Source: Zea mays (Eukaryota > Streptophyta > Magnoliopsida > Poales > Poaceae). Taken from it: a DNA stretch of 64,000 bases. The notes under the pieces were generated by a model that saw only the letters and a program-made list of their open reading frames with translations, did not search any database and was not told the origin of the DNA. Within the stretch, counting starts at the first letter, position 1. Every line of letters begins with the position of its first letter. The DNA is taken from positions 266,064,622 through 266,128,621 of the forward strand of contig NC_050096.1 in NCBI RefSeq assembly GCF_902167145.1. The letters run 5' to 3'. Both the position numbers and the translations under genes were made by a program. Shown here one piece after another: positions 22,701 to 33,924 of the stretch.

Positions 22701-25700
22701 GGACAGGATAGTCTGCCATGGATTTTAGCACGCCATCAGCTTCCATGGTTTGGTATCATTATTGATCCCTGTGCAGCTGCTCTTGTTTGTGTTGTGACTG
22801 TTTTACTCTGCATGGGAATTAAAGAGGTCACTACTTTGATCGATTCATAAGTTCTTATTCCTTCTCTCCACAATTACAGAACCACTTATGGTCATTCTAT
22901 TTGAATTGTTGCAGAGTTCATTTGCACAAGGAGTTGTAACAGTTCTGAATGCTTTTGTAATGATATTTGTTATTGTAGCTGGTAGTTATATTGGCTTCCA
23001 AATAGGATGGGTCGGCTACAAGGATTCTGATGGGTAATGCATAAAGGCTTAGTGCTTCTTTTCTTTTGTAGGATTTCATAGTGGTGTGCTCATAGGTATA
23101 TGAACTTTCCAGGTATTTCCCATATGGAGTAAATGGAATGCTTGCTGGATCAGCAACTGTTTTCTTTGCATACATAGGCTTTGATACAGTTGCTAGTACA
23201 GCTGAAGAGGTTAGGAAGACCCCATCTGCCAAAGATGTGCACTTCTTTTGGAAGAGTTTATGTTTACCCCCTTTTGATTCCTTCAGGTTAGGAATCCACA
23301 GAGAGATCTTCCATTGGGAATCGGAGTAGCGTTGGCTATTTGTTGTGCATTGTATATGGCTGTTTCTGTTGTTATTGTTGGGCTGGTACCATATTTTGCC
23401 ATGGACCCAGATACTCCTATTTCATCTGCCTTTGCAAAACATGGAATGCAATGGGCCATGTAAGTCCTGTCTTTTTGTTTGCCCTCTTGTGTATACCAGT
23501 CATCGACTTACATACTTTACCATCTAATTTTAGGTATGTTGTGACAACTGGTGCTGTTCTTGCACTCTGCTCGAACTTGATGGGCTCACTTCTTCCACAG
23601 GTATACAGTGATAAAACATAAAAGTATATTATGACTTACTCCTGATGACACCCAGTGGATGAAATTGAATGGAATTTGAGTTGATTCTACTATTCTAGTA
23701 CATGTGAACTTTTCATTCCACTGTCAGTTACTCTGCAATAAGTTGTGAACCTAGCCTTGTAAGTGGCCAAAACTCAATGACTCCTGACCCTTATTGTATA
23801 ATTTATCTGTTCTTCGGTTTGCACTTTGGATTCCTCATTTAACTCAACATTATCCATCAATTACATTGCCCCCCATTCATTCATTTTGAATTTAAATCCC
23901 ATTGAACTAATGCTGCAATGAACTTTGATTCCCATGCCACATCTATGAGCGAAGATGTAGGCATGTAGTACTATGGTGAACCACATCAGCACTATGCAGA
24001 TGATATTTTAATACTTGGTGTCATTATGATTTGAATTGTTATTCTCGCAGCCTAGAATACTTATGGCCATGGCACGAGATGGCCTGTTGCCATCCTTCTT
24101 CTCTGATGTTAACAAGCAAACTCAAGTACCTGTTAAGAGCACAATTGTGACAGGCATCTGTGCAGCTGCTCTGGCTTTTACAATGGATGTCTCACAGTTA
24201 GCAGGAATGGTAAGGAACCAGCTATCTGTGATTGTTTGTGTTGGTGGAGAAGACACAGGTTTGGGAGATTTTCTCTATTACTTAGGCCACACTAACCATG
24301 TCTGGTTATAGTTACATATATAGGACCAAGTGGTCTGTTGCAACTGAAAGTAGAGATAAGATTACAACTACTAAAGTAGAGATAAGGTAGAAGATAAGAT
24401 GCTATATCTAGATGCCATAACATAGGCACTAACTACTGCTACTACTACTACTTATCCTAGAGATGGAGCTCCAAAGTACCAAGAACACAAGGGTTATTCT
24501 TATGGTTTGTCTAGTCATAGCCATTTTCACAACAATGGACTATGGAAGAGAGAGTTCCTTCAGGACTGTACATACACACAAGCAATACAAATCATAAGGT
24601 GGAGTGAAATAAAAAATATGTTCTTTTGGTTGCAGGTCAGTGTAGGCACACTCCTTGCATTCACCGTAGTTGCTGTTTCGATCTTGATACTCAGATATGT
24701 CCCTCCAGATGAGGTCCCTTTGCCACCCTCTCTGCAAGAATCATTCCGTTTGAACCAGGAATGCGATGAGGAAAGGGACAGGGCTCTTCTTGGAGTTGGG
24801 AACTGTACCTTGTCTCAGACAAAGGATGTGATTGTGGTAGTAGAATCAGTTAAGGACCCTCTCATTGATATACCGCTGCATAAAGGTAATACAAATTTGC
24901 TTTCGGGTTTTTTCTTCAATTTTGTTGTTCCAACAACAGATACATTTTACTTCATCTAGCTACTAAAAAGAATTTCCATGTTAATTCTTTAGGCAAGATG
25001 GATGAGACAAAGCGCCGAAAGATAGCCTCTTTAAGCATAGGATCTGTGTGTATAGGGGTTCTGATCCTCACATCTTCAGCCTCTGCCACATGGTTGCCTT
25101 TGTAAGTACCATATGACCAATTGTCTGAAATGATAGTAGGCCGGCCCCTTGAATTGATCACTTTATGATTCATCACATTAATAACAAACATAGAAAAACT
25201 CTTGTCCTAACAAAAGTATATTGCTCTATATCAGTCTCCCGATATGTATTGGCTGCATCATTGGAGTTGTGCTCCTTCTGGCTGGCCTCAGTTTGCTCTC
25301 CTGGATCGACCAAGATGCTGGCAGGCACTCTTTTGGTCATTCTGGAGGTACTGCTAATAAATTCACATAACACTCCTTACCAGTATATTTGAACTAAACA
25401 GTACGTATCTGTGATTTGTTTTCTGTAGGATTCACATGCCCTTTTGTTCCAGTGCTGCCAGTTTTGTGCATCCTGATAAATACGTATCTGTTGATAAACC
25501 TGGGGTTAGTGTTGAATCTATGATTCTGTTTCTAAGGAACATAGGTTGGAAATGACCGAGTCGTTTTCTCTCTTTGTGATTAATCTGAATTGCTCATTTG
25601 CAATGTGTTCTTCAGTGGTGACACATGGATGAGAGTTGGCATATGGCTGCTGATGGGTGTTCTCCTGTACATTTTCTACGGACGAACCCACAGCTCCCTA

Positions 25701-25772
25701 ACAGATGTCGTCTACGTTCCAGTAGCGCAGGCTGATGAGATGTACAGGAGTTCATCAGGATATGTATCATAG
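19772..25772 (+). CDS. Cationic amino acid transporter, CAT2/3/4 group
   Basis: Fourteen coding exons join to 635 aa, the usual length of this group: 19772-19931, 22111-22312, 22494-22578, 22686-22826, 22915-23033, 23113-23209, 23287-23459, 23534-23600, 24051-24209, 24636-24885, 24993-25101, 25235-25347, 25429-25504, 25616-25772 (TAG). The N-terminus has the RRKQVDS motif of plant CATs, then [14 protein letters not shown] of the first membrane helix and [19 protein letters not shown] in the middle. About 14 membrane helices are expected (APC superfamily, amino acid permease, with a C-terminal CAT domain near residues 520-580). Members of this group are known to move Lys, Arg and other amino acids across the tonoplast or plasma membrane; vacuolar location is inferred. 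Intron 1 is large (2.2 kb) and hosts small transposons. Frame and splice phases fit throughout. Confidence 0.94.
20380..20592. mobile_element. Degenerate Stowaway-like MITE remnants in intron 1
   Basis: At 20501-20592 the ends ACTACGCCATCTGTTCTTTT and, on minus, TACTACTTCCATTCTCAAAT resemble worn CTCCCTCCGTTCT ends. The piece before it (20380-20500) begins TACTCCTCTCACTTTCTTGG and looks like another worn half. Confidence 0.5.
21037..21605. mobile_element. 569-bp TIR element in intron 1 of the transporter gene
   Basis: Ends GTATTTTCGTATT and AATACGAAAATAC form the tips of imperfect inverted repeats of about 65 bp (left ...AATACCC...CTGTCAATGACG; right ...CGTCAGTGACAG...GGGGCATT). The core is GC-rich, quite unlike the intron around it, with an open frame that has no domain. 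The superfamily is unclear: Mutator-like is my best guess, and a clear target duplication was not found. Confidence 0.55.
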
Positions 25773-26655
25773 AAAAGAACAGCCGCAGTTACTTCAAGGT
25801 GGTTGGTCATTCAGTTGTAGATAATTGGTTATCAACCAGGAAAGAGGGGAATTGGCTGTTATTTCTTTCATGCTTGGCCAACAAGATCTCGTGGATGCAA
25901 CTTTGCAAGATATATATGATGTTCACGAGCCTGGTCAATTTACACATTGTTTGTTGGAGTGTGCGTAGATGTGGTGTATATAAACCCAGCTGGGTGGAAT
26001 GATGTGGTACATAATTTATGCAATTCATGTAAAAGCCCTTTCTACCTTTCTACTGAAATGGGAGAGCATTTAAAGGGCATATTGAAACAGTACATGAATG
26101 GCAAGAGAAGCTACCTTTTTTTATATCTTTTTACCTCGAACAAGTCATAATTGTGGCCTTCTTCACCTTATTCAGCAGATGCTGTTTTATACATTCCAAA
26201 TAAATTACTCGTATATTAAGAAATATCTAATAAATTACTCTTATATTAAGAAATGTCTAAGGAGTAAGTGTAAAAAAATACAAAAGATGTATCTTGCTGA
26301 AGTAACATCTCTAACATGGTTCTCTAAGTCTAGTTACGGTTAAACTCATACATGCCATATAAATAAGTCGCATCTTGAGAGGTTCCAGTCAAGGGCAAAG
26401 TCATGATCTGAGATTAGGAGAGTGTTAGAAGCATTTTTTTGCATCATTTACATGAGAATTAGCTAAAAAACTATCAGCTCATATAAAATTAGGGGAGCAT
26501 TAGTGGGACATTGCCCTCCCTGTGCCCCCTTGTCGTCGTCCCTAGTACCGGTGAATAAGATACAAGACTTAGATATATTGGATTATATGAATGAGTTTTT
26601 ATATATATTTAGTGCTTAAAGAATCACAACATAGTATTTAGGTTGTACATATACC
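25773..26655. other. 3' UTR of the transporter gene and intergenic DNA
   Basis: The 3' UTR probably extends to the AATAAATTACT words near 26,200, which occur twice as AATAAATTACTCNTATATTA (a 32-bp direct repeat at about 26,199 and 26,230). Nothing else was recognised. Confidence 0.5.
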
Positions 26656-26663
26656 CTTATCGG

Positions 26664-27453
26664 TATAGGTGTACATTCGGGCCGTCCGGCCCAAGCCCGA
26701 AAAGGCCTGTATTATTTGAATTTCGGGCCGTGCTGGGCCGGCCCACGGGCCTAACCCTCGGCCCATGGCCCGACCCATAGTTTCTTAAATGTGTCGGGCT
26801 CATTTTGGGCGGCCCGAAATTATAAAAGCCCGAAATTCACATTAGGGCCCGAAATTCAATTTTTGGCCCGAAATTCAATTTTGGCCCGGAATTCACATTA
26901 GGGCCCGAAATTCAAAACAAATTTAATAAAACAAATAAAAGATAAGACAAATTAATTTGACCAAAAGCAAACTTAATATTTGTATTAAGTTACTAGAGCT
27001 ATGCAATGACTACCTCGTTTACAAATCATTTTGTTAGAAAGAAAAAGAGTATAATCAGCTCTATATAAAGTTCGTAAGTTCAGTTCATTATCTAATGTTC
27101 ATAACAAAAATAAAATTACATCACATACTCTAATTCAAAGCTATAAAAAACATCTAACTAACATTATCTCTAGCTTTGTGTTCTTTATCAAGTACATGAA
27201 AGTGTGGAATGAAGTGTGATTTTAATAAATATATGGGCCTTTTCGTGCCTCTGTATGGGTCATTTCGTGCCTGCCTTAAACGGGCTGTGCTCGTGCCCGC
27301 CCATGGGCCGCGACCTCGGCCCAAACCCGGTCCGATATATCGGGCTGTGCTGGCCCGGCACTAAAATATTTCGTGCCATGCCGTGCCTGGGCCGTGCTCT
27401 TTTTTCCGTGCTTCGGGCCGGCCCATCAGGCCCGACCCAAATATACACCTATA
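26664..27453. mobile_element. Complete non-autonomous hAT element, 790 bp
   Basis: Ends are TATAGGTGTACATTCGGGCC and, on minus, TATAGGTGTATATTTGGGTC. The 8-bp duplication CTTATCGG lies at 26656-26663 and 27454-27461. Both subterminal parts are rich in GGGCC/GGCCC words and the middle is AT-rich. It has no transposase. Confidence 0.88.
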
Positions 27454-27461
27454 CTTATCGG

Positions 27462-27693
27462 CTACTATGTCTTGTACACTTATACTTGTGTGCTTGTGAT
27501 TAACGGATAATACTATTAACGCAAAATAGTGGTGGTTTGGGAATTTCTATGAATACATTCTTCTACTTTTGTAGCATTAAAATTCTCATCATCACTATCT
27601 GGTATTTGCATTTCATTTTCTACAAAATCCCAAATGCTATAATGGAGAGAGAAAGATGACTACACATTTTGTGACTCCACCAACAATAGTCCT
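27462..27693. other. Short intergenic stretch, possible coding remnant on minus
   Basis: Read on minus, 27,538-27,660 gives an open stretch with an acidic segment (EMQIPDSDDENFNATK). It is too short to assign; it could be a transposase or gene remnant. Confidence 0.25.
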
Positions 27694-28278
27694 TGTCGGT
27701 GTTTGGGACCCGACCGCGCACTCGGGGTTATCCCTCGAGGTGCTTTTGGGTAGGACGGTGTTGCTGACTGTAGCTTGATGGTTCGTGCTAGGCGCACAAG
27801 AGACGATGGATAATTTTCTACAGGTTCGGGCCGCTTAGAGAGGCGTAATACCCTACTTTCTGGTGTGGATCTTTATATGGTGGGTTACAGGGAGATTCTC
27901 TAGTATGAAGGATGCTAGAGAATAGAGTAGATGACTGATGAATGACCTGCCTTTTGACGGGGTGCCCCCTAGGCCTTATATACTCGACCGTGGGGCGTTA
28001 CACGCGTGTATGATAACAACGTGCACCTAAGTAATAGTGAACCGACTGAACTTATCTTCCTATAATCCTGCCGACTTATCCTCATTTAGTTCCGACGTCT
28101 GAGGGTGCTGCGCGAGAGAATCAGATCAATGCTGCGGATAATGCTTAAATCCAATGAGCCGTCTGGGCCTGAGTCTATCCAATCCTGCGTCAATCCATTT
28201 TGCCAGCAGTTCCTCCCCTGGCCCACGAAGGGATGGCCTTGCGAGATAGTGGACCCAAAGCCTTTCGCGAGGCCTTCT
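27694..28278 (-). mobile_element. Gypsy LTR piece cut by Sirevirus S1
   Basis: The minus-strand end is CAAACACCGACA at 27694 (plus-strand TGTCGGTGTTTGGG). On minus there is a TATATAAGGCC box (about 27,975-27,985) followed by a typical R-U5 stretch (GTAGGGTATTACGCC), so orientation is minus. The U3 start is missing because the next element begins at 28279. No primer-binding site follows at 27693, so it is a 3' or solo LTR. Confidence 0.6.
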
Positions 28279-29620
28279 TGAGAGCACCTAGAGAGGGGGA
28301 GGGGTGAATAGGTGATCCTGTAAAAATCAAACACGAATAGCCACAAAACTTAGTTATAAGTGTTAGTGTAGTCAAGTGGCTAAGAAACGTTCTCGTGCGA
28401 ACAAAGCAATCACAATAAGCAGCACACGAGACGCATGATTTTTATCCTGTGGTTCAGCCAAGTAACACTTGCGTACTTCCACGTTGTGGCGTCCCAATGG
28501 ACGAGGGTTGCACTCAACCCCTTTCAAGCGATCAAATGATCAACTTGAATATCACGGCTTTCTTCCTTAGTCTTTCTCCCGTTTGCGAGGAATCTCCACA
28601 ACTTAGAGCCTCTCGCCCTTACAATGATGATCACAAAAGAAGCACAAAAGTAAGGGAGGGGAGAGCAACACACACAAGACTCAAATCCACAGCACAACCA
28701 CGCACACAAGTCACAACTTGAGCTCAAAGTACAACACACGGAGTTCACAACTCAAATGGAGCTCAAATCGCTAACACAGAGAATCAAATGCGTGGGAGCG
28801 GAGTCTGGATGCTTTAGAATACTCAGAGAATGCTTGGGTAGCTCCTCCATGCGCCTAGGGGTCCCTTTTATAGCCCTAAGGCAGCTAGGAGCCGTTGGAG
28901 GCCAACTTGGAAGGCCAAACTTGCCTTCTGTCGGGTGGTGCACCGGACAGTCCGGTGCACCACCGGACAGTCACTGTAGCTGTCCGGTGCGCGATCTCCT
29001 TCCTTTTCTGGCGCATCCGACCGTTGGTCCTCAGAGCTGATTGGCGCACCGGACATTGTACGGTGCCCATCGGACAGTCCGGTGCACCAGCTGACCGTTG
29101 GAGCAATCCACGTGTCGCGCGAAGATTGCACGGCCGACCGTTGACGCAGGCGACCGTTGGCTCACCGGACAGTCCGATGAATTATAGCCACGTCACCCCT
29201 TTGCTTTTCCCGAGGGCGACGAGTTCATCGCGGATGACTCACCGAACAGTCCGGTGCACCACCGAACGGTCCGGTGAATTATAGCCGTACGCCGCCGTCG
29301 AGTCCCGAGAGCGGCCTTTTCACGCGGACCAGCCTGCACCACCGGACACTGTCCGGTGCACCACCGGACAGTCCGGTGTGCCAAGCCGAGCTAGAGTTGG
29401 CTGCACAGAGCCAAGTCTTTTTCCAATTCTTTTCTCCCTGTTTCTAGCACTTAGACAAAATATGTTAGTACTCAAAACAATGTACTAAGTCTAGAAACGT
29501 ACCTTTTGCCTTGATTTGCACTTCTCACTTTATTTGGTACATAGGAACTTCAATTAAACGTGTTAGGCACTTAATCACCAAAACATTATAGAAATTGCCC
29601 AAAGGCACATTTCCCTTTCA
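28279..29620 (-). mobile_element. 3' LTR of Sirevirus S1 (Opie/Ji-type copia)
   Basis: The plus-strand reading starts TGAGAGCACCTAGAGAGGGG and ends CATTTCCCTTTCA, directly followed by ATCTCCCCCTTTTTGG, the complement of the polypurine tract. The LTR therefore belongs to a minus-strand element. TATA box TATAAAAG is on minus at 28865-28872. Upstream of it lies an array of CACCGGACAGTCCGGTG palindromes (28,940-29,380). Length is 1,342 bp. Confidence 0.88.
28940..29380. repeat. Palindrome array CACCGGAC-N-GTCCGGTG in the S1 LTR
   Basis: Repeated near-palindromes with CCGGAC/GTCCGG arms, with loops of one to four bases. The same motif fills the matching part of the LTRs at 32,508-32,905, 46,001-46,355, 56,506-56,860 and 62,090-62,447. 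Confidence 0.9.
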
Positions 29621-30405
29621 ATCTCCCCCTTTTTGGTGATTTATGCCAACACAACCAAAAGCAACCAAAAGAAGTGCAACATCAATGCAATTGAAGACCA
29701 AATTGTTTTTGACTCTAATTTGGCATATTTGGATCACTCTTTGCCACCACTTGGTTTGTTTTTGCAAATCAAATTCATTTTCCTATATTTAAGTCAAACA
29801 CACTTGTTTGGGCACATAGAGAGTTATTCCAAGAGTAAAATTGATCAAGTGCCAAAAACTCTCCCTTTTTCCCATAATCAAAATTCTCCCCCACAAGAGA
29901 CCAAATTTTGCAATAAGAGTATTTTGGACAAATCAAAAGTTCTAACTCTATTGTTTTCAAAATTCACAAGTGGTAGCTGATCCATTTGCTTTGGCCTTAA
30001 TTTCTCCCCCTTTGGCATTAAGCACCAAAACGGGATCATTCTTGGCCTTTTAACCCCATTGCCTCACCAAAAATGTCAATTACGAGAAAAAAGGCAATAA
30101 GAGCATAAGTGTGAACTTGGAATTAAATACACCAATACCGGAGTGCAGTGGAAGTCTTTGCAACGTCCAAGTCCATTTTCCCTTTCAATGCACCTTTGAG
30201 TCTACACCAAGAGTACTTAAACACATAGGTTAGTCTCAAAGGGTCAAGTTGTAGTACATCTCCCCCTTAATATGTGCATCACTTGCAAATGTACTTGTGA
30301 GGTCCGGGGATCATGTGTACAACTTGAGCACCACAAATAAACAATAATGGATTTAAATGCATAAAGTAACATGATCAAAGGCATAGAACACATGTATGCT
30401 ATAGA
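29621..30405 (-). other. Non-coding 3' region of Sirevirus S1 with polypurine tract
   Basis: ATCTCCCCCTTTTTGGTGAT next to the LTR is the polypurine tract on minus. Similar TCTCCCCC words recur near 29,886, 30,002 and 30,260, the multi-PPT pattern known in Sireviruses. No env-like reading frame is seen. Confidence 0.75.
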
Positions 30406-31881
30406 TCAATCCAAGTTACACGAATCTAAGACATTTAGCTCACTACGCAACCTGCAAAAGGTTTTCTCATCTAACGGCTTGGTAAAGATATCAGCTAGCT
30501 GGTTCTTGGTGCTAATGTGATACACCTCGATATCTCCCTTTTGCTGGTGGTCTCTCAAAAAGTGATGCCGGATGTCTATGTGCTTAGTGCGGCTGTGTTC
30601 AACAGGATTGTCCGCCATGCGGATTGCACTCTCATTGTCACATAGGAGTGGGACTTTGCTCAGATTGTAGCCAAAGTCCCAGAGGGTTTGCCTCATCCAA
30701 AGTAGTTGCGCGCAACAGTGTCCTGCAACAATATACTCGGCCTCAATGGTGGATAGGGCAATGGATGTTTGTTTCTTGGAACTCCAGGACACCAGGGACC
30801 TTCCTAGAAATTGGCACGTCCCCGATGTGCTCTTCCTATCAACCTTGCACCCGACATAATCGAAGTCTGAGTATCCAATCAATTCAAAGGTAGACCCCTT
30901 TGGATACCAGATCCCAAAGCAAGGTGTAGAAACTAAATATCTAAGAATTCGCTTAACAGCCACAAGGTGACATTCCCTAGGGTCGAATTGATATCTAGCA
31001 CACATGCATACACTTAGCATAATGTCTGATCTACTAGCACATAAATAAAGCAATGAACCTATCATAGACCGGTATGCCTTTTGATCAACAGACATACCTC
31101 CTTTGTTGAGGTCGACATGCCCGTCGGTTCCCATCGGTGTCTTCGCGGGCTTGGCGTCCTTCATCCCAAACCTCTTGAGAAGATCTTGAGTGTACTTTGT
31201 TTGGGAGAGGAAGGTGCCGTCCTTGAGTTGCTTCACTTGGAACCCAAGGAAGTAGGTCAACTCGCCCATCATTGACATCTCGAACTTTTGTGTCATCACC
31301 CTGCTAAACTCCTCACAAGACTTTTGATTAGTAGAACCAAATATTATGTCATCGACATAAATTTGGCACACAAAAAGATCACCATCACAAGTCTTAATGA
31401 AAAGAGTGGGATCAACTTTCCCAACCTTGAAAGCATTAGCAATTAAGAAATCTCTAAGGCATTCATACCATGCTCTTGGGGCTTACTTAAGTCCATAGAG
31501 CGCCTTAGAGAGCTTGAACACGTGGTCGGGGTACCTATCATCCTCAAAGTCAGGGGGTTGTTCCACGTATACCTCCTCCTTGATTGCCCATTGAGGAAAG
31601 CGCTCTTCACATCCATTTGAAACAACCTGAAAGAATGGTGAGCGGCATAGGCTAATAGTATTCGAATAGACTCTAGCCTAGCCACAAGAGCAAAAGTCTC
31701 CTCAAAATCCAAACCTGCGACTTGGACATAACCTTTTGCCACAAGTCGAGCCTTGTTTCTTGTCACCACCCTGTGCTCGTCTTGCTTGTTGCGGAACACC
31801 CACTTGGTTCCCACAACATTTTGCTTTGGATGTGGCACCAGGCTCCAAACTTCATTCCTCTTGAAGTTGTTGAGCTCTTCC
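30406..31881 (-). pseudogene. Sirevirus S1 pol: reverse transcriptase-RNase H part, broken
   Basis: The C-terminal half of a copia polyprotein on minus. Reverse transcriptase motifs [11 protein letters not shown] and [11 protein letters not shown] (YVDD active site) and RNase H motifs KSTSGTCQFLG, STIEAEYI and LLCDNESAI are visible, and the protein ends LNVLDSCNLD. It is not one frame: at least one base is lost after FLNG (near 31,585), shifting the frame. The protease, integrase and gag parts are absent because S2 is inserted at 31882 in the codons just before EELNNF, and they do not reappear in the window. Confidence 0.85.
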
Positions 31882-33102
31882 TGAAAGTCGCCTAGAGGGG
31901 GGGGGTGAATAGGCAAATCTGAAATTTATAGAGTTAAAGCACAACTACAAGCCGGGGTTAGCGTTAGAAATATAATCGAGTACAAAAGAGAGGGCGAAAA
32001 CATATCACAAGCAAATAAGGAGGATGACACGGTGATTTGTTTTACCGAGGTTCGGTTCTTGCAAACCTATTCCCCGTTGAGGTGGTCACAAAGATCGGGT
32101 CTCTTTCAACCCTTTCCCTCTCTCAAATGGTCACCTAGACCGAGTGAGCTTCTCTTCTCAATCAACCGGGACACTAAGTCCCCACAAGGACCACCACACA
32201 ATTGGTGTCTCTTGCCTTGATTACATTTGAGTTGGGAACAAGAAAGAATGAAGAAGAAAAGCAATCCAAGCACAAGAGCTCAAAAGAACACAAATGTCTC
32301 TCTCTCTCTCTCTAGTCACTAATTTGTTTGGAGTGATTACGGACTTGGGAGAGGATTTGATCTCTTTGATTGTGTCTTGGAATGAAGTCTATAGCTCTTG
32401 TATGAGGTTTGATGGCTGAAAACTTGGATCATTGAAGTGTGGTGGTTGGGGGTATTTATAGCCCCAACCACCAAGTTGATCGTTGGTGAAGGCTTCTGTC
32501 GTATGGCGCACCGGACAGTCCGGTGCGCCACCGGACACTGTCCAGTGTGCCAGCCACGTCACCAGGCCGTTGGGTTCCAACCGTTGGAGCTCTGACAAGT
32601 GGGGCCACCAGACAGTCCGGTGGTGCACCGGACAGTAACTGTTCACTGTCCGGTGCGCCTTCTGACGCCTGCTCTGACTTCTGCGCGCGTAGTGAACACT
32701 GTTCACTGTTCCGGTACCATTGCAGATGACCGTTGGCGCTTGAAGCCGTTGCTCTGCTTGGTGCACCGGACAGTCCGGTGCTACACCGGACAGTCCGGTG
32801 AATTATAGCGGAGCGGCCTCCCAAATTCCTGGAGGTGGCAAGTTCAGACTGGAACTCCCTGGTGCACCGGACACTGTCCGGTGGCACACCGGACAGTCCG
32901 GTGCGCCAGGCCAGGGCTGCCTTTGGGTTGTCTTTTGCTCTCTTTGTTTGAACCCTTTCTTGGTCTTTTTATTGATTTGTTGTGAACCTTTGGCACCTGT
33001 AAAACTTATAATCTAGAGCAAACTAGTTAGTCCAATTATTTGTGTTGGGCACTTCAACCACCAAAATCAATTAGGAAAAGGTGTAAGCCTATTTCCCTTT
33101 CA
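31882..33102 (-). mobile_element. 3' LTR of Sirevirus S2
   Basis: The plus-strand reading starts TGAAAGTCGCCTAGAGGGGG and ends ATTTCCCTTTCA, followed by ATCTCTCCCTTTTTGG (polypurine tract on minus). TATAAATA is on minus at 32453-32460. CACCGGACAGTCCGGTG palindromes fill 32,508-32,905. Length is 1,221 bp. A (TC)n microsatellite is at about 32,297-32,314. It is a different LTR type from S1 but the same as S4. Confidence 0.88.
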
Positions 33103-33924
33103 ATCTCTCCCTTTTTGGTGATTGATGCCAACACAAACCAAAGCAAATATAATGTAAGTGCAAAGGTTGCTTGGAATGAAACCAATAATTATTTCTACTA
33201 GATATGCATGGATGGCTTTCTTCTTATTTAAAATTTTGGACCACGCTTGCACCACTTGTAAAGTTTTGGAAATCCCTTTTCAAAGTCTTTTGCAAATAGT
33301 CAAAGGTATATGAATAAGATTTTGATAAGCATTTTTAAGATTTGAAATTTTCTCCCCCTATTTCAAATGCTTTTCCTTTGACTACTCAAAACTCCCCCTC
33401 AAAGAAATCCTCCTCTTAGTGTTCAAGAGGGTTTTAGATATTAATTTTGAAGAGGGTATACCAATTTGAAATTATATCAAAAATAAGATACCAATTGAAA
33501 AATCTTTTCTTAACCCAAATTTGAAAGACTATATTTTGAAAGACTATATTTTTGAAATTGGTGGTGGTGCGTATATTTTTGAAATTGGTGGTGGTGTGGT
33601 CCTTTTGCTTTGGGCTAATACTTTCTCCCCCTTTGACATGAATCACCAAAAACGAATACTTGTGAGTGAAATATAAGCCCTTTGACTTTCTCTCCCTTTG
33701 GCAAATAATATATGAGTGAAGATGATACCAAATCGGAGAGCATTGTGAAGTGACGGCGAAGGATGAATAATTCGATGGAGTGGAGTGGAAGCCTTTTGTC
33801 TTCGCCGAGGACTCCATTTCCCTTTCAATCTATGACTTAGCATAATATTCACTTGAAAACATATTAGTCATAGCACATGAAAGAGATAATCAAAGGTATA
33901 TAGATGAGCTATGTGTGCAAAATA
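33103..33924 (-). other. Non-coding 3' region of S2
   Basis: It holds the polypurine tract at 33103 and further CTCCCCC or CTCCCTTTGG words near 33,353, 33,391, 33,626 and 33,690. A short direct repeat TTTTTGAAATTGGTGGTGGTG occurs at about 33,550 and 33,578. No gene is seen. Confidence 0.7.

Noticed and set aside
28940..29380. Spaced palindromic repeats resembling a CRISPR array
   Set aside because: Plant DNA, irregular spacing, repeats located in LTR U3 regions of five elements; not a CRISPR array.
32389..32887. Frames rich in HRTVRC-type repeats in Sirevirus LTRs (also near 29,000, 56,700 and 62,100)
   Set aside because: They are translations of the CCGGAC palindromes and not genes.
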